The position numbers were made by a program, and so were the translations under genes. Under the pieces are notes generated by a model. It saw only the letters and a program-made list of their open reading frames with translations. It was not told the DNA's origin and made no database searches. Positions 6,409 through 14,542 of a stretch of DNA of 16,467 nucleotides are shown piece after piece (the stretch's first letter is position 1; each line of letters starts with the position of its first letter). Source of the DNA: Deltaproteobacteria bacterium (GTDB taxonomy: Bacteria; Desulfobacterota_B; Binatia; UBA9968); contig JACPSF010000051.1 in assembly GCA_016193385.1 (NCBI GenBank), forward strand, positions 1 to 16,467. The letters are read 5' to 3'.

Positions 6409-8652
6409 CTACTGCCGGGAACGGTCGCTGAGGCTCACGACCTTGCTATTCTCGATTTCCTCCTTGCGCTCGCGACCTCTTTTTTGTCTATGACCACTCG
6501 GTTCTTCCTTCTTCCCGAGCTCAAGCTCCAGATTGCGTATCTGGGCCCTGAGCGCCTCCTCCACTTCTTTCGCGGTGTAATCTTTCAGGCGAATCAGCTC
6601 CTCCCTCTTCTCGATGCCAGAGATCAGGTCTGCGATGCGCTCTTCGGCCCTCGATGCGATTTCTTCAACCTCCTGCGCCTTCGCTTGGAGCAGCTCTGCT
6701 TTCTGCCCCAACGCCTGCTCCAACTCGTGAACTTTGGCCGCCAAAGCCGCTTCGGGCTGTTTTTCCTCACTTTGCTTTCGGTTCAAAAGTTTATCCTTTT
6801 CCACGAACTGAGACTCCAACTCCTTCACTTTGGCCCTCATCTCCTCTTCCAGTTCCCTGAAATCCCGGTTCCGTTCGACCAGTAATCCTTCTTTTTCCGA
6901 GAGCTGATTTTCGAGCTCGAGGACTCTGGCCGACAGGCTCTCTGCATCTTCCCTGGCCTCGGCCTCCTCGGGCTCAGAGGTTCGCTCTCGTCGCGCAACT
7001 TCCAGTTCCACCTCCTTTTCCTTCAATTGACCTTCCAAGATCCGAACCTTCTCCAAAAAGACTCTCTCCCTTTCTTTCAGCGCGGCTTCCTTGCCATCCA
7101 ACACCCGCTCCGTTTCTACAAGCTGGTTCTCAGACTGGGTTAGCTTTTCCCTCCACTCAAGCTCCGCCTGCTCGAGTTTCTTCGTTCTATCGTCACCCAG
7201 ATGTCCCTCCATTTGGGAACGCTGATTTTCGAGCTCGTGGATCTTGGCCGTCAGGCTATCCCCCATCTCTCGCAACGCGGCATCCTTACCGTCGAACAAC
7301 CCCTGTTTCTCTTGCAGTTGCGCTTCCAACTCGGCCACCCGCTCCCTCACCTCAGCGTCGAGTTCTTTGAGCTCCCGGCCTCGCGCGATGAGCAAACCCT
7401 CCTTCTTCGCCAGTTGGTTCTCCAGTTCGTGCACCTTCGCATTTAGGCTCGCCTCAAGTTCTCCTGCTGCAGACTCCTTCCCGCTGAGGATCCCCTGCTT
7501 CTCTTGAAGCTCGGCCTCCAGGTCGGTCACTCTATTGCCCGCCTCCGCATTAAGTTGTCGAAGCTCATGCAGCACCGATTCCTTCGCGCCGAGAATATTG
7601 TTTTTTTCTTGAAGCTCTGCCTCCAAGGCGGCGATTTTTTTCCGTGCTGCTTGGTTCAAATCCCTGAACTTCCCATCCGTGGCTTCCAACATCCCCTCTT
7701 TTCCCGCAAGTTGATCCTCCAGAGCTCGGATCTTCGCCGTTAGATTTTGCTCCAATTCCGCCGCTCGAAATTCCATGTGGCTAAGGATTTCCTGCTTTTC
7801 CCTCAGCTGGCTTTGCAGATCGCTCGCTTTCTTTTCCGCTTCATCTTTGAGTTCTTTGAGCTCCCGGCTTCCATCCAGCAGCAGACCCTCCTTCTCCGCC
7901 AGTTGCGCTCGAAGTTCCCGGACTAGTGCGGTTGAATCCTCCTCTACTTTCTTCCATGCTGCATTTTTGTCCTTGAGTATCTGCTCTTGCTCCCGAAGTT
8001 GATTCTGAAGTCCCGCAATGGCCTTTTCTGCATCTCTCTTTACGTTCGTCACCTCCCAGTCACGCTCTTCTAGCATCCCCTCTTTGTGTTTGAGCCCTTT
8101 CTCCAGAGCACCAATTCTGCCCATCAGATTCTCTTCCAGTTCCTGGACCGTCGATTCCTTCCACTGAAGAGATTCCCCTATATCGTGCAGATGGCCTTCC
8201 AGCGGAGCAAATCTCGCCTCGAAGTTTTGCTTCAGTTCCTCCAGCCGTTGGACTTCTTTGACAGCTTTGGCTTCGGCCTCCAAGACTGCCGCCTCCATCT
8301 GCTCGAACCGCTTGACGAGGTTCTTCTCTAGCCGGTTCATTCCATGCCCCATCAGGCCTGGTGGCATCCGCGGCGTTTCGCTAAAGAAGAAATAGGCATA
8401 GACGGCCAGGCCAGCAAGGACGAAGCCGAAAGTAACATAGCTGGTAAGGACCACAGAATTCCCGGCCGCAAGCCCAATAAAACTGGGCCAGGACAGATAG
8501 AAAATCCAGTAGATGATGAAGACAAATGTGGTCAAAAATGCGTATCGGATCCTGTGGGTGAGCATGAATCCGGTCACAAGACAGATATAAATGACCATCT
8601 GCCAAGCAGGGAGGGAAATTTGATAAGCTTCAAAATTCACCGAGGCCTCCAT
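6409..8652 (-). CDS. Three-helix membrane protein with a long 32-residue-repeat coiled coil, 747 aa
   Basis: No named family was recognised. Residues 1-92 hold three hydrophobic segments (about 17-31, 37-55, 67-90) with no cleavable signal peptide. After a short Pro/Gly/Met linker (93-105) the rest is highly charged and helical. Residues 114-702 divide into 18 tandem units, 15 of exactly 32 residues, with the pattern A-K-V-x-E-L-E-x-Q-L-x-E-K-E-G-L-L; a partial 19th unit ends at 717. The last 30 residues are basic and Ser-rich. The N-terminus would anchor it in the inner membrane and the coiled coil would form a rod of roughly 85-90 nm if continuous. Sidedness is not determined; the charged region may be cytoplasmic. 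The ATG has AAGGAG only 2 bases upstream, which is short. A structural or scaffold role is inference. It may be a single-gene transcript. Confidence 0.8.
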   Translation of the reverse strand: MEASVNFEAYQISLPAWQMVIYICLVTGFMLTHRIRYAFLTTFVFIIYWIFYLSWPSFIGLAAGNSVVLTSYVTFGFVLAGLAVYAYFFFSETPRMPPGLMGHGMNRLEKNLVKRFEQMEAAVLEAEAKAVKEVQRLEELKQNFEARFAPLEGHLHDIGESLQWKESTVQELEENLMGRIGALEKGLKHKEGMLEERDWEVTNVKRDAEKAIAGLQNQLREQEQILKDKNAAWKKVEEDSTALVRELRAQLAEKEGLLLDGSRELKELKDEAEKKASDLQSQLREKQEILSHMEFRAAELEQNLTAKIRALEDQLAGKEGMLEATDGKFRDLNQAARKKIAALEAELQEKNNILGAKESVLHELRQLNAEAGNRVTDLEAELQEKQGILSGKESAAGELEASLNAKVHELENQLAKKEGLLIARGRELKELDAEVRERVAELEAQLQEKQGLFDGKDAALREMGDSLTAKIHELENQRSQMEGHLGDDRTKKLEQAELEWREKLTQSENQLVETERVLDGKEAALKERERVFLEKVRILEGQLKEKEVELEVARRERTSEPEEAEAREDAESLSARVLELENQLSEKEGLLVERNRDFRELEEEMRAKVKELESQFVEKDKLLNRKQSEEKQPEAALAAKVHELEQALGQKAELLQAKAQEVEEIASRAEERIADLISGIEKREELIRLKDYTAKEVEEALRAQIRNLELELGKKEEPSGHRQKRGRERKEEIENSKVVSLSDRSRQ
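6502..8313 (-). repeat. About 18.5 tandem 96-base (32-codon) units within the coiled-coil gene
   Basis: Unit starts by residue: 114, 146, 178, 210, 242, 274, 306, 338, 373, 405, 437, 469, 502, 534, 575, 607, 639, 671, then a half unit at 703. All are 32 residues except 338 (35), 469 (33) and 534 (41). The DNA is diverged but local identity remains: GCTGATTTTCGAGCTCG occurs at both 6903 and 7221. Hydrophobic positions recur near unit positions 3, 6, 10, 17, 24, 27 and 31, consistent with three heptads plus one hendecad (9 turns per unit). Confidence 0.85.
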
Positions 8653-8975
8653 CGCTCCTTTGCTTCGAATGCGTGTTGTTATATTTGGGAAGCAATTCTT
8701 AGACCAGGCTTTAGAAGTTGGATTTCCTGGAAAAATTTGCCCGGCAGGTCATTTCGGCGGGCCAATTTACGTTAAAATGTCGCAAATTGGCATAGCTTCG
8801 CTAGCCCGTACGGCGTTTGACCGCGTTTATACGCGGTCGACAGGAATGAAGTCGCCTGTAACTCTAACGACCTCTCACCGATATTGGCTAGGGAGTATGG
8901 ACCGAGGATAGGTCAGAGATTCATCATCCTGTCTGATCAATTGCTGCACGTTTAGAACAGGAACCGAGTCGTGCG
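8653..8975. other. 323-base non-coding gap with a chain of inverted repeats
   Basis: No convincing gene lies here. A plus-strand open frame (8660-8911) lacks a recognisable product and a ribosome site. The gap separates the end of the amidohydrolase from the start of the coiled-coil gene, both on the minus strand, so it should hold the promoter of the latter; a TATAAC about 30 bases before its start (minus strand, near 8679-8684) is a possible -10 without a good -35. Inverted repeats follow one another at 8761-8791, 8789-8806, 8806-8813, 8819-8838 and 8840-8859. A further 5-base pair (TCAGA 8913-8917 / TCTGA 8932-8936) lies beyond. None has a U tract. Confidence 0.6.
8761..8859. repeat. Cluster of five adjacent inverted repeats
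   Basis: GCCAATTT (8761-8768) pairs with AAATTGGC (8784-8791). GGC-TAGC pairs with GCTA-GCC around a TTC loop (8789-8806, one bulged A). CCGTACGG is a palindrome at 8806-8813. GACCGCGT (8819-8826) pairs perfectly with ACGCGGTC (8831-8838) around TTAT. ACAGG (8840-8844) pairs with CCTGT (8855-8859). The arms are exact. Whether this is an RNA structure, operator set or repeat element is unknown. Confidence 0.55.
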
Positions 8976-10358
8976 TCACTTCCCCACCGGGGTTATCAAT
9001 TCTCCATCCCCCGGCTCGCCGACAACCTTTCCCTCCTGCATCACGACTTTCCCCCTCACCAGGGTGTAGATCGGCACGCCTTTGACCTTCCGCCCATGGT
9101 AGGGCGTCCAGCCCACCCGCGTGTAAGTGGTTTCGTTCGTGATCGTCTCCTCCCGCTTCATGTCTACGACCACCAGATCCGCATCCGCGCCCGGCTGTAT
9201 GACGCCCTTTCGCGGATAAACTCCGAAGATGCGCGCCGGATTGTAAGACGTGATGCGGACCAACTTGTCGAGCGAGAGTCTTCCCTCATTGACCGCCGTC
9301 AAGAAGAGCTTCAAATAGTCCTGAATCTGCGGCTCCCCTCCGGGAGACTTCCACATGTCCTTCCAACCGATATCCTTTTCCTCTTTGGTATGGGGAGCAT
9401 GGTCGGTGCCGATCACGTCGACCGTTCCGTCCTCGATGCCTCTCCAGAGAGCCTCCACATGCGCCTCAGGCACCCAGAATCCCAGGCAGTAGGGACCTAA
9501 TCTTTCGACATTCTCCCAAGACCCAAGGAAAAGCGCCCACGGATTTACCTCGACGCTAACCGGCCGCCCTTCTTCCTTCGCGCGCCGGGCCATTTCCAGC
9601 CCTTCGGGGGTCGTCGTGTGGAGAATATGGAGCCTTGTTCCCGTGGCCTTCTGAAAGCGGACCAGCGTAGCAATGGCGGTATCCCAGATGATTCCCTCGA
9701 AGTCGCGGTAGGCCTTGGCATAGGCCTGGGGGCTGTGGTCGCCGCGCTGCCAGTAGCGCTGCTCGATCTCGTCCATCAGATCCTGGTCGTGCGGATGGAC
9801 CATGAGCGGCAACCCGGTTCTACCCACGGCCTCAAAGCAGCGAAACAGCGCGCCGTGGTTATGGAGCCCGATGCCAGGCATATGGGGATAGTCCCTGCCC
9901 GTGTCTTTGACCATGAAGATCTTAAAGGCCAGGCAGCCCGCCTCGGCTAGCCTCGGGATCTCGTCGGGCACCGTCCCCGAAGGATTGTGGTTAAAGTCAA
10001 CCACGGCTTTCTTTTTGCTGGTTTGGATAACATCTCGGTAGCGCTCCACGGTGGTCGTAGGCGGGTTGACGTTGGGCATGCCTACCGATAGCGTGACGCC
10101 ACCCGCTGCAGCAGCCTGAGTCGCGGTTGTGATGTCCTCTTTATGAGTAAAGCCTGGCTCCCGGTGATGTGTGTGGGTGTCGATCAGCCCGGGAATGATC
10201 GCCTTGCCGCTTGCATCGATGATCTTATGGGATTCTGGGATAGCCGGCGGCATCCCCAAGGCCGCTATCTTGCCCTGGTTAACGGCTATGTCCGCCCGGA
10301 CCATACCCGCCGGAGTCCAGACCTCTCCCCCACGAACGATCAAATCTACCTTTTCCAT
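8976..10358 (-). CDS. Dihydroorotase/allantoinase-like cyclic amidohydrolase, 460 aa
   Basis: A member of the amidohydrolase superfamily, cyclic-amide branch (dihydroorotase, allantoinase, hydantoinase), which hydrolyses C-N bonds of cyclic amides or ureides with a binuclear metal centre. Ligands are visible in order: DTHTHHREPG (His62, His64), the carboxylated-lysine candidate Lys146 in AFKIFM, His188 in MVHPHD, His244 or His247 in HILHTTT, and the catalytic Asp319 in GTDHAPHTKEEK. The motif downstream of the fourth ligand, usually PHH or PHY in dihydroorotase and allantoinase, reads VEVNPWALFLGSW here, so the substrate is open. No pyr or all genes flank it, so pyrC or allB is not claimed. 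The start at 10358 fits the N-terminal beta-sandwich (DLIVRGGEVW). GGAG lies 11 bases upstream. Confidence 0.88.
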   Translation of the reverse strand: MEKVDLIVRGGEVWTPAGMVRADIAVNQGKIAALGMPPAIPESHKIIDASGKAIIPGLIDTHTHHREPGFTHKEDITTATQAAAAGGVTLSVGMPNVNPPTTTVERYRDVIQTSKKKAVVDFNHNPSGTVPDEIPRLAEAGCLAFKIFMVKDTGRDYPHMPGIGLHNHGALFRCFEAVGRTGLPLMVHPHDQDLMDEIEQRYWQRGDHSPQAYAKAYRDFEGIIWDTAIATLVRFQKATGTRLHILHTTTPEGLEMARRAKEEGRPVSVEVNPWALFLGSWENVERLGPYCLGFWVPEAHVEALWRGIEDGTVDVIGTDHAPHTKEEKDIGWKDMWKSPGGEPQIQDYLKLFLTAVNEGRLSLDKLVRITSYNPARIFGVYPRKGVIQPGADADLVVVDMKREETITNETTYTRVGWTPYHGRKVKGVPIYTLVRGKVVMQEGKVVGEPGDGELITPVGK

Positions 10359-10439
10359 CGTTGGATCATCTCCATTTCAAATAACATAAAAAAAATCTTA
10401 TATGATCCGACACCATCCCTGTCAACAGCTTCTTGATGC

Positions 10440-10468
10440 TTGACACAATCGCTGGGCGTGATTAATTT
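10440..10468 (+). promoter_or_regulatory. Putative promoter of hsp20
   Basis: A perfect TTGACA (10440-10445) is followed after 17 bases by TAATTT (10463-10468, 3 of 6), then a run of T. The weak -10 with a perfect -35 is compatible with a regulated promoter. No sigma-32 consensus (CTTGAAA / CCCCATNT) fits well; CTTGAT at 10432 is the nearest -35-like match. Confidence 0.4.
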
Positions 10469-10470
10469 TT

Positions 10471-10486
10471 TTTTGCCTAGGCAAAA
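10471..10486. promoter_or_regulatory. 16-base perfect palindrome, candidate hsp20 operator
   Basis: TTTTGCCTAGGCAAAA is its own reverse complement. It begins 2 bases after the putative -10 box, covers the expected transcription start, and lies 20 bases before the AAGGAGG ribosome site (10507-10513). With no loop it is better explained as a dimeric repressor site than as a terminator. The regulator is unknown. Confidence 0.45.
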
Positions 10487-10521
10487 TTCAAAAACTCAAG
10501 ACGAAAAAGGAGGACCGAACT

Positions 10522-10968
10522 ATGGATCTTATCAGATGGGAGCCTTTTGAGGGATTAAACAGGATTCAGTCCCGTATCAACGATCTCTTCGAGGAGACCT
10601 TTGGTCGCCCCCGACTTCCCAGCGTGCCCGCGCCTGGGGTCTGGTATCCTCCGGTGGATATCCTTGAGAGCAAGGACTCCTATTTATTTCGTGCTGAGCT
10701 TCCGGGGATGAAGAAAGAAGATTTTAACCTGGAACTCAACGACGGGACTCTTACGCTCAGCGGGGAGAGGAGGCTCGAAGAGCCTAAGGATGGGGTTGAA
10801 TACCATCGGGTGGAGCGACTCGCCGGGAAATTCTCCCGCTCCTTCTACCTTCCTAAGACCGTGAAACATGACGCTATCAAGGCCAGCTACCGGGACGGAA
10901 TCCTGGAGGTCTGTGTTCCTAAGGCCGAGGAGGCCAAGCCCAAGCAGATCACGGTAAGCGTAAACTAA
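10522..10968 (+). CDS. Small heat shock protein Hsp20 (alpha-crystallin family), 148 aa
   Basis: An ATP-independent holdase that binds unfolding proteins in oligomers. The protein starts with a short amphipathic region (WEPFEGLNRIQSRINDLFEE), followed by an alpha-crystallin domain from about residue 43 (PPVDILESKDSYLFRAELPG) through NDGTLTLSGERR to DGILEVCVPKAEE near 130-142. The C-terminal tail has the I-x-V type motif (QITVSV) used in oligomer assembly. The length is typical of bacterial Hsp20. AAGGAGG is 8 bases before the ATG, a strong site. It converges on groEL, so the two chaperone systems lie side by side with separate promoters. A perfect hairpin terminator follows its stop. Confidence 0.95.
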   Translation: MDLIRWEPFEGLNRIQSRINDLFEETFGRPRLPSVPAPGVWYPPVDILESKDSYLFRAELPGMKKEDFNLELNDGTLTLSGERRLEEPKDGVEYHRVERLAGKFSRSFYLPKTVKHDAIKASYRDGILEVCVPKAEEAKPKQITVSVN

Positions 10969-10990
10969 AGAACTTTGGTTCATCGGCCTC

Positions 10991-11022
10991 AAAAGGGGAG
11001 GACGGTACCGTCCTCCCCTTTT
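10991..11022 (+). terminator. Rho-independent terminator after hsp20
   Basis: This is a perfect 32-base inverted repeat: AAAAGGGGAGGACGGT and its complement directly abut at 11006/11007, ending in TTTTT (11019-11023). It begins 22 bases after the hsp20 stop. The flanking A and T runs make it usable from both sides. Confidence 0.85.
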
Positions 11023-11057
11023 TCGTTAGGTCACAGAAACTAAGGCACCATTGAAAG

Positions 11058-11094
11058 ATAAAATAAAAAGGGGGCCAAGCAATGGCCCCCTTTT
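11058..11094 (-). terminator. Rho-independent terminator after groEL
   Basis: AAAAGGGGGCCA (11066-11077) pairs exactly with TGGCCCCCTTTT (11083-11094) around a 5-base loop. On the minus strand the stem is followed by TTTTTATTTTAT. It lies 19 bases after the groEL stop, and 43 bases from the hsp20 terminator. Confidence 0.85.
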
Positions 11095-11113
11095 GTGACT
11101 TCACGCAGCTAGC

Positions 11114-13035
<1,922 letters not shown>

Positions 13036-13094
13036 AAAAACCTCCTAAATAAAACATGAGTTTATACCTCTACCGGAAGGTATTACCGGGTGGA

Positions 13095-13122
13095 AATATA
13101 AGATCACTTCACGAAACGTCAA
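13095..13122 (-). promoter_or_regulatory. Putative sigma-70 promoter of groESL
   Basis: On the minus strand TTGACG (complement of 13117-13122) and TATATT (complement of 13095-13100) are 16 bases apart; each matches 5 of 6 consensus positions. The transcript would begin near 13088, giving a leader of about 50 bases. No CIRCE (TTAGCACTC-N9-GAGTGCTAA) and no clear sigma-32 site was seen in 13036-13262. Confidence 0.6.
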
Positions 13123-13125
13123 GGG

Positions 13126-13149
13126 GTTGTAGTGTAAAATATCTACAAC
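13126..13149. promoter_or_regulatory. Inverted repeat beside the groES -35 box
   Basis: GTTGTAG (13126-13132) and CTACAAC (13143-13149) are exact inverted arms with a 10-base AT-rich spacer. The dyad ends 3 bases upstream of the -35 box. The position suits an activator or repressor site for groESL, or for the divergent GST gene. The match is seen; the role is inferred. Confidence 0.4.
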
Positions 13150-13262
13150 ACCTTCTGACCACGGAGAGGAATGACGCCAGTCCCGGCCAACCGCTACACA
13201 TTCACCAAAAACGGTGGTATGGAGTACGAGCGGGCACAATTCGGCATTAGGGAGAAGCGCGC

Positions 13263-13883
13263 ATGATCAAAATTTGGGGTCGAAAGGATTCATCCAACGT
13301 CCAAAAGGTGCTCTGGTGTTGCGGGGAGCTTGGGCTGGCTTTTGAGCGAGTCGACATCGGCGGCCGCTTTGGCGGCAACAAGGATAAGCCTTATTTGGAT
13401 CTTAATCCCAATGGCCTGGTACCGACGATCGAAGACGGAAGCTTTGTCCTTTGGGAGTCCAACAGCATCGTGCGCTACCTGGTGGATAAATATGGCCAGG
13501 GAAAGCTGCTCCCGAGCAACTCCGAGGCCCGAGCCAGCGCCAATCGATGGATGGACTGGCAACTCACCACAATAGGTCCGGCCTTCAGCCCTCTGTACGT
13601 TGGCCTAGTGCGCACTCCCAAAGAAAAGCGGGATCCAGCAGCCCTCGGCGAGGCATTGAGAAAGACTGCCAGCGCCTGGCAGATCGCAGAGCGATACCTG
13701 GAGAAAGCTCCCTACTTTGCGGGTCCAGAGCTCTCTATCGGTGACATCCCGCTCGGCGTGTGGGCCTACCGTTGGTTCAATCTGCCCGTGGAACGCCCGA
13801 ATCTCCCGCGGCTAAGCGCGTGGTATGGGCGCCTCACCGAGCGAGTGGCCTACCAGACCCATATTATGATTCCTCTGACTTGA
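13263..13883 (+). CDS. Glutathione S-transferase family protein, 206 aa
   Basis: It has an N-terminal thioredoxin-like domain (1-80): KIWGRKDSSNVQKVLW with Ser10-Ser11-Asn12 at the usual glutathione-activating position, the cis-proline in NPNGLVPTIEDG (Pro54), and ESN (65-67), the Glu-Ser pair that holds the glutathione gamma-glutamyl group. An alpha-helical C-terminal domain follows (about 88-200), containing LSIGDIPLGVWAYRW, the N-capping box region of GST folds. Cytosolic enzymes of this type conjugate glutathione to electrophiles or reduce or isomerise substrates; the substrate is unknown. AGGGAG lies 8 bases before the ATG. It is divergent from groES and precedes two cupin genes by 94 bases. 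A glutathione synthase gene in the same window fits. Confidence 0.9.
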   Translation: MIKIWGRKDSSNVQKVLWCCGELGLAFERVDIGGRFGGNKDKPYLDLNPNGLVPTIEDGSFVLWESNSIVRYLVDKYGQGKLLPSNSEARASANRWMDWQLTTIGPAFSPLYVGLVRTPKEKRDPAALGEALRKTASAWQIAERYLEKAPYFAGPELSIGDIPLGVWAYRWFNLPVERPNLPRLSAWYGRLTERVAYQTHIMIPLT

Positions 13884-13977
13884 GCGTGGGCCCAACCACC
13901 CGCTGGCGCGACCGTTCCCGCAATCCTCGAAAGGGCGCGGTTCCGGCTGATTTCACCGACATTGGAAGGAGCAAGCC

Positions 13978-14535
13978 GTGGCAAAACCGAAGGAAAAAAC
14001 CCAAGGCAAATGGGAGCGATGGGAAAAGGACCGCACGTTTGTCCGGGCGGTTGTCGGCAAATACATGGAGGTCTTCAAAGACCTCCAGAAACAGCCCAGG
14101 GTCTACAAGAGCGTCAATGCCCGCTACAAGGGGGGCCCCACGAAATGGAGCAAGAACATCATCAATCCCCAGGTGGCGCCGATCACCCAGTCCATCGAGA
14201 CCCATATCGACATCTTGGCGCCGGGGAACCATGGGCAGAAACACGGCCACATGAACAGCGCGGTTTTTTACATCTTGGACGGTAAGGGTTACGATGTCCA
14301 CGCTGCGGTGCGCTATGACTGGGAGGCGGGCGACGTCTGCATCGTGGAGAACGGCTGCGTCCATCAGCACTTCAACGATGACCCCGACCGGCCGGCGCAC
14401 ATCTTGATCTTCAAGGCCAAGCCGCTCTTTGCATTCTTCAACCTCTTGATGCAGAGGGTGGTCGATTTTCCACCGCAGGCCGCCAGGCCCGGCTGGGAAA
14501 ACTTCGATCCCGAAGAGGCCTTTGATCGAAAGTAG
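13978..14535 (+). CDS. Single-domain cupin protein with incomplete metal site, 185 aa
   Basis: The cupin fold is recognisable: motif 1 GQKHGHMNSAVFYILDGKG (86-104) and motif 2 GDVCIVENGCVHQHFN (118-133). His89, His91 and His129 or His131 are kept, but the position of the motif-1 glutamate is Ala95. The next gene is a paralogue with Glu there. The N-terminal 75 residues are basic and probably helical (WERWEKDRTFVRAVVGKYMEVFKDL). The start is GTG at 13978 with AAGGAG 6 bases upstream; a longer open frame in another phase is not supported. It ends 7 bases before the second cupin gene, so the two are co-translated. The function is unknown: a dioxygenase-like, isomerase-like or non-catalytic sensor role are all possible. 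Confidence 0.85.
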   Translation: MAKPKEKTQGKWERWEKDRTFVRAVVGKYMEVFKDLQKQPRVYKSVNARYKGGPTKWSKNIINPQVAPITQSIETHIDILAPGNHGQKHGHMNSAVFYILDGKGYDVHAAVRYDWEAGDVCIVENGCVHQHFNDDPDRPAHILIFKAKPLFAFFNLLMQRVVDFPPQAARPGWENFDPEEAFDRK

Positions 14536-14542
14536 GAGAACC

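Noticed and set aside
6373..6885. Plus-strand open frame of 170 codons beginning at the DUF1015 stop.
   Set aside because: It is antisense to the coiled-coil gene; its Leu/Phe-rich composition is the mirror of Glu/Lys/Leu codons. No ribosome site and no family pattern. Other plus-strand frames between 6654 and 8331 are the same artefact.
8769..8873. Possible integron attC site, from CGTTAAAAT and CTCTAACG flanking hairpins.
   Set aside because: The core sites are in the wrong order (GTT... first, ...AAC last) and do not match GTTRRRY/RYYYAAC; no integrase or cassette-like gene array is nearby.
8660..8911. 83-codon plus-strand frame in the gap before the coiled-coil gene.
   Set aside because: No Shine-Dalgarno site, no recognisable domain, and it runs through the inverted-repeat cluster.
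13036..13262. CIRCE or sigma-32 elements upstream of groES.
   Set aside because: I looked for TTAGCACTC-N9-GAGTGCTAA and CTTGAAA/CCCCATNT on both strands and found no acceptable match.
13760..14254. Plus-strand 164-codon frame spanning the GST end and first cupin.
   Set aside because: It is in a different phase from both genes, is Arg/Pro/Ser-rich as expected of an out-of-frame GC-rich reading, and has no domain.
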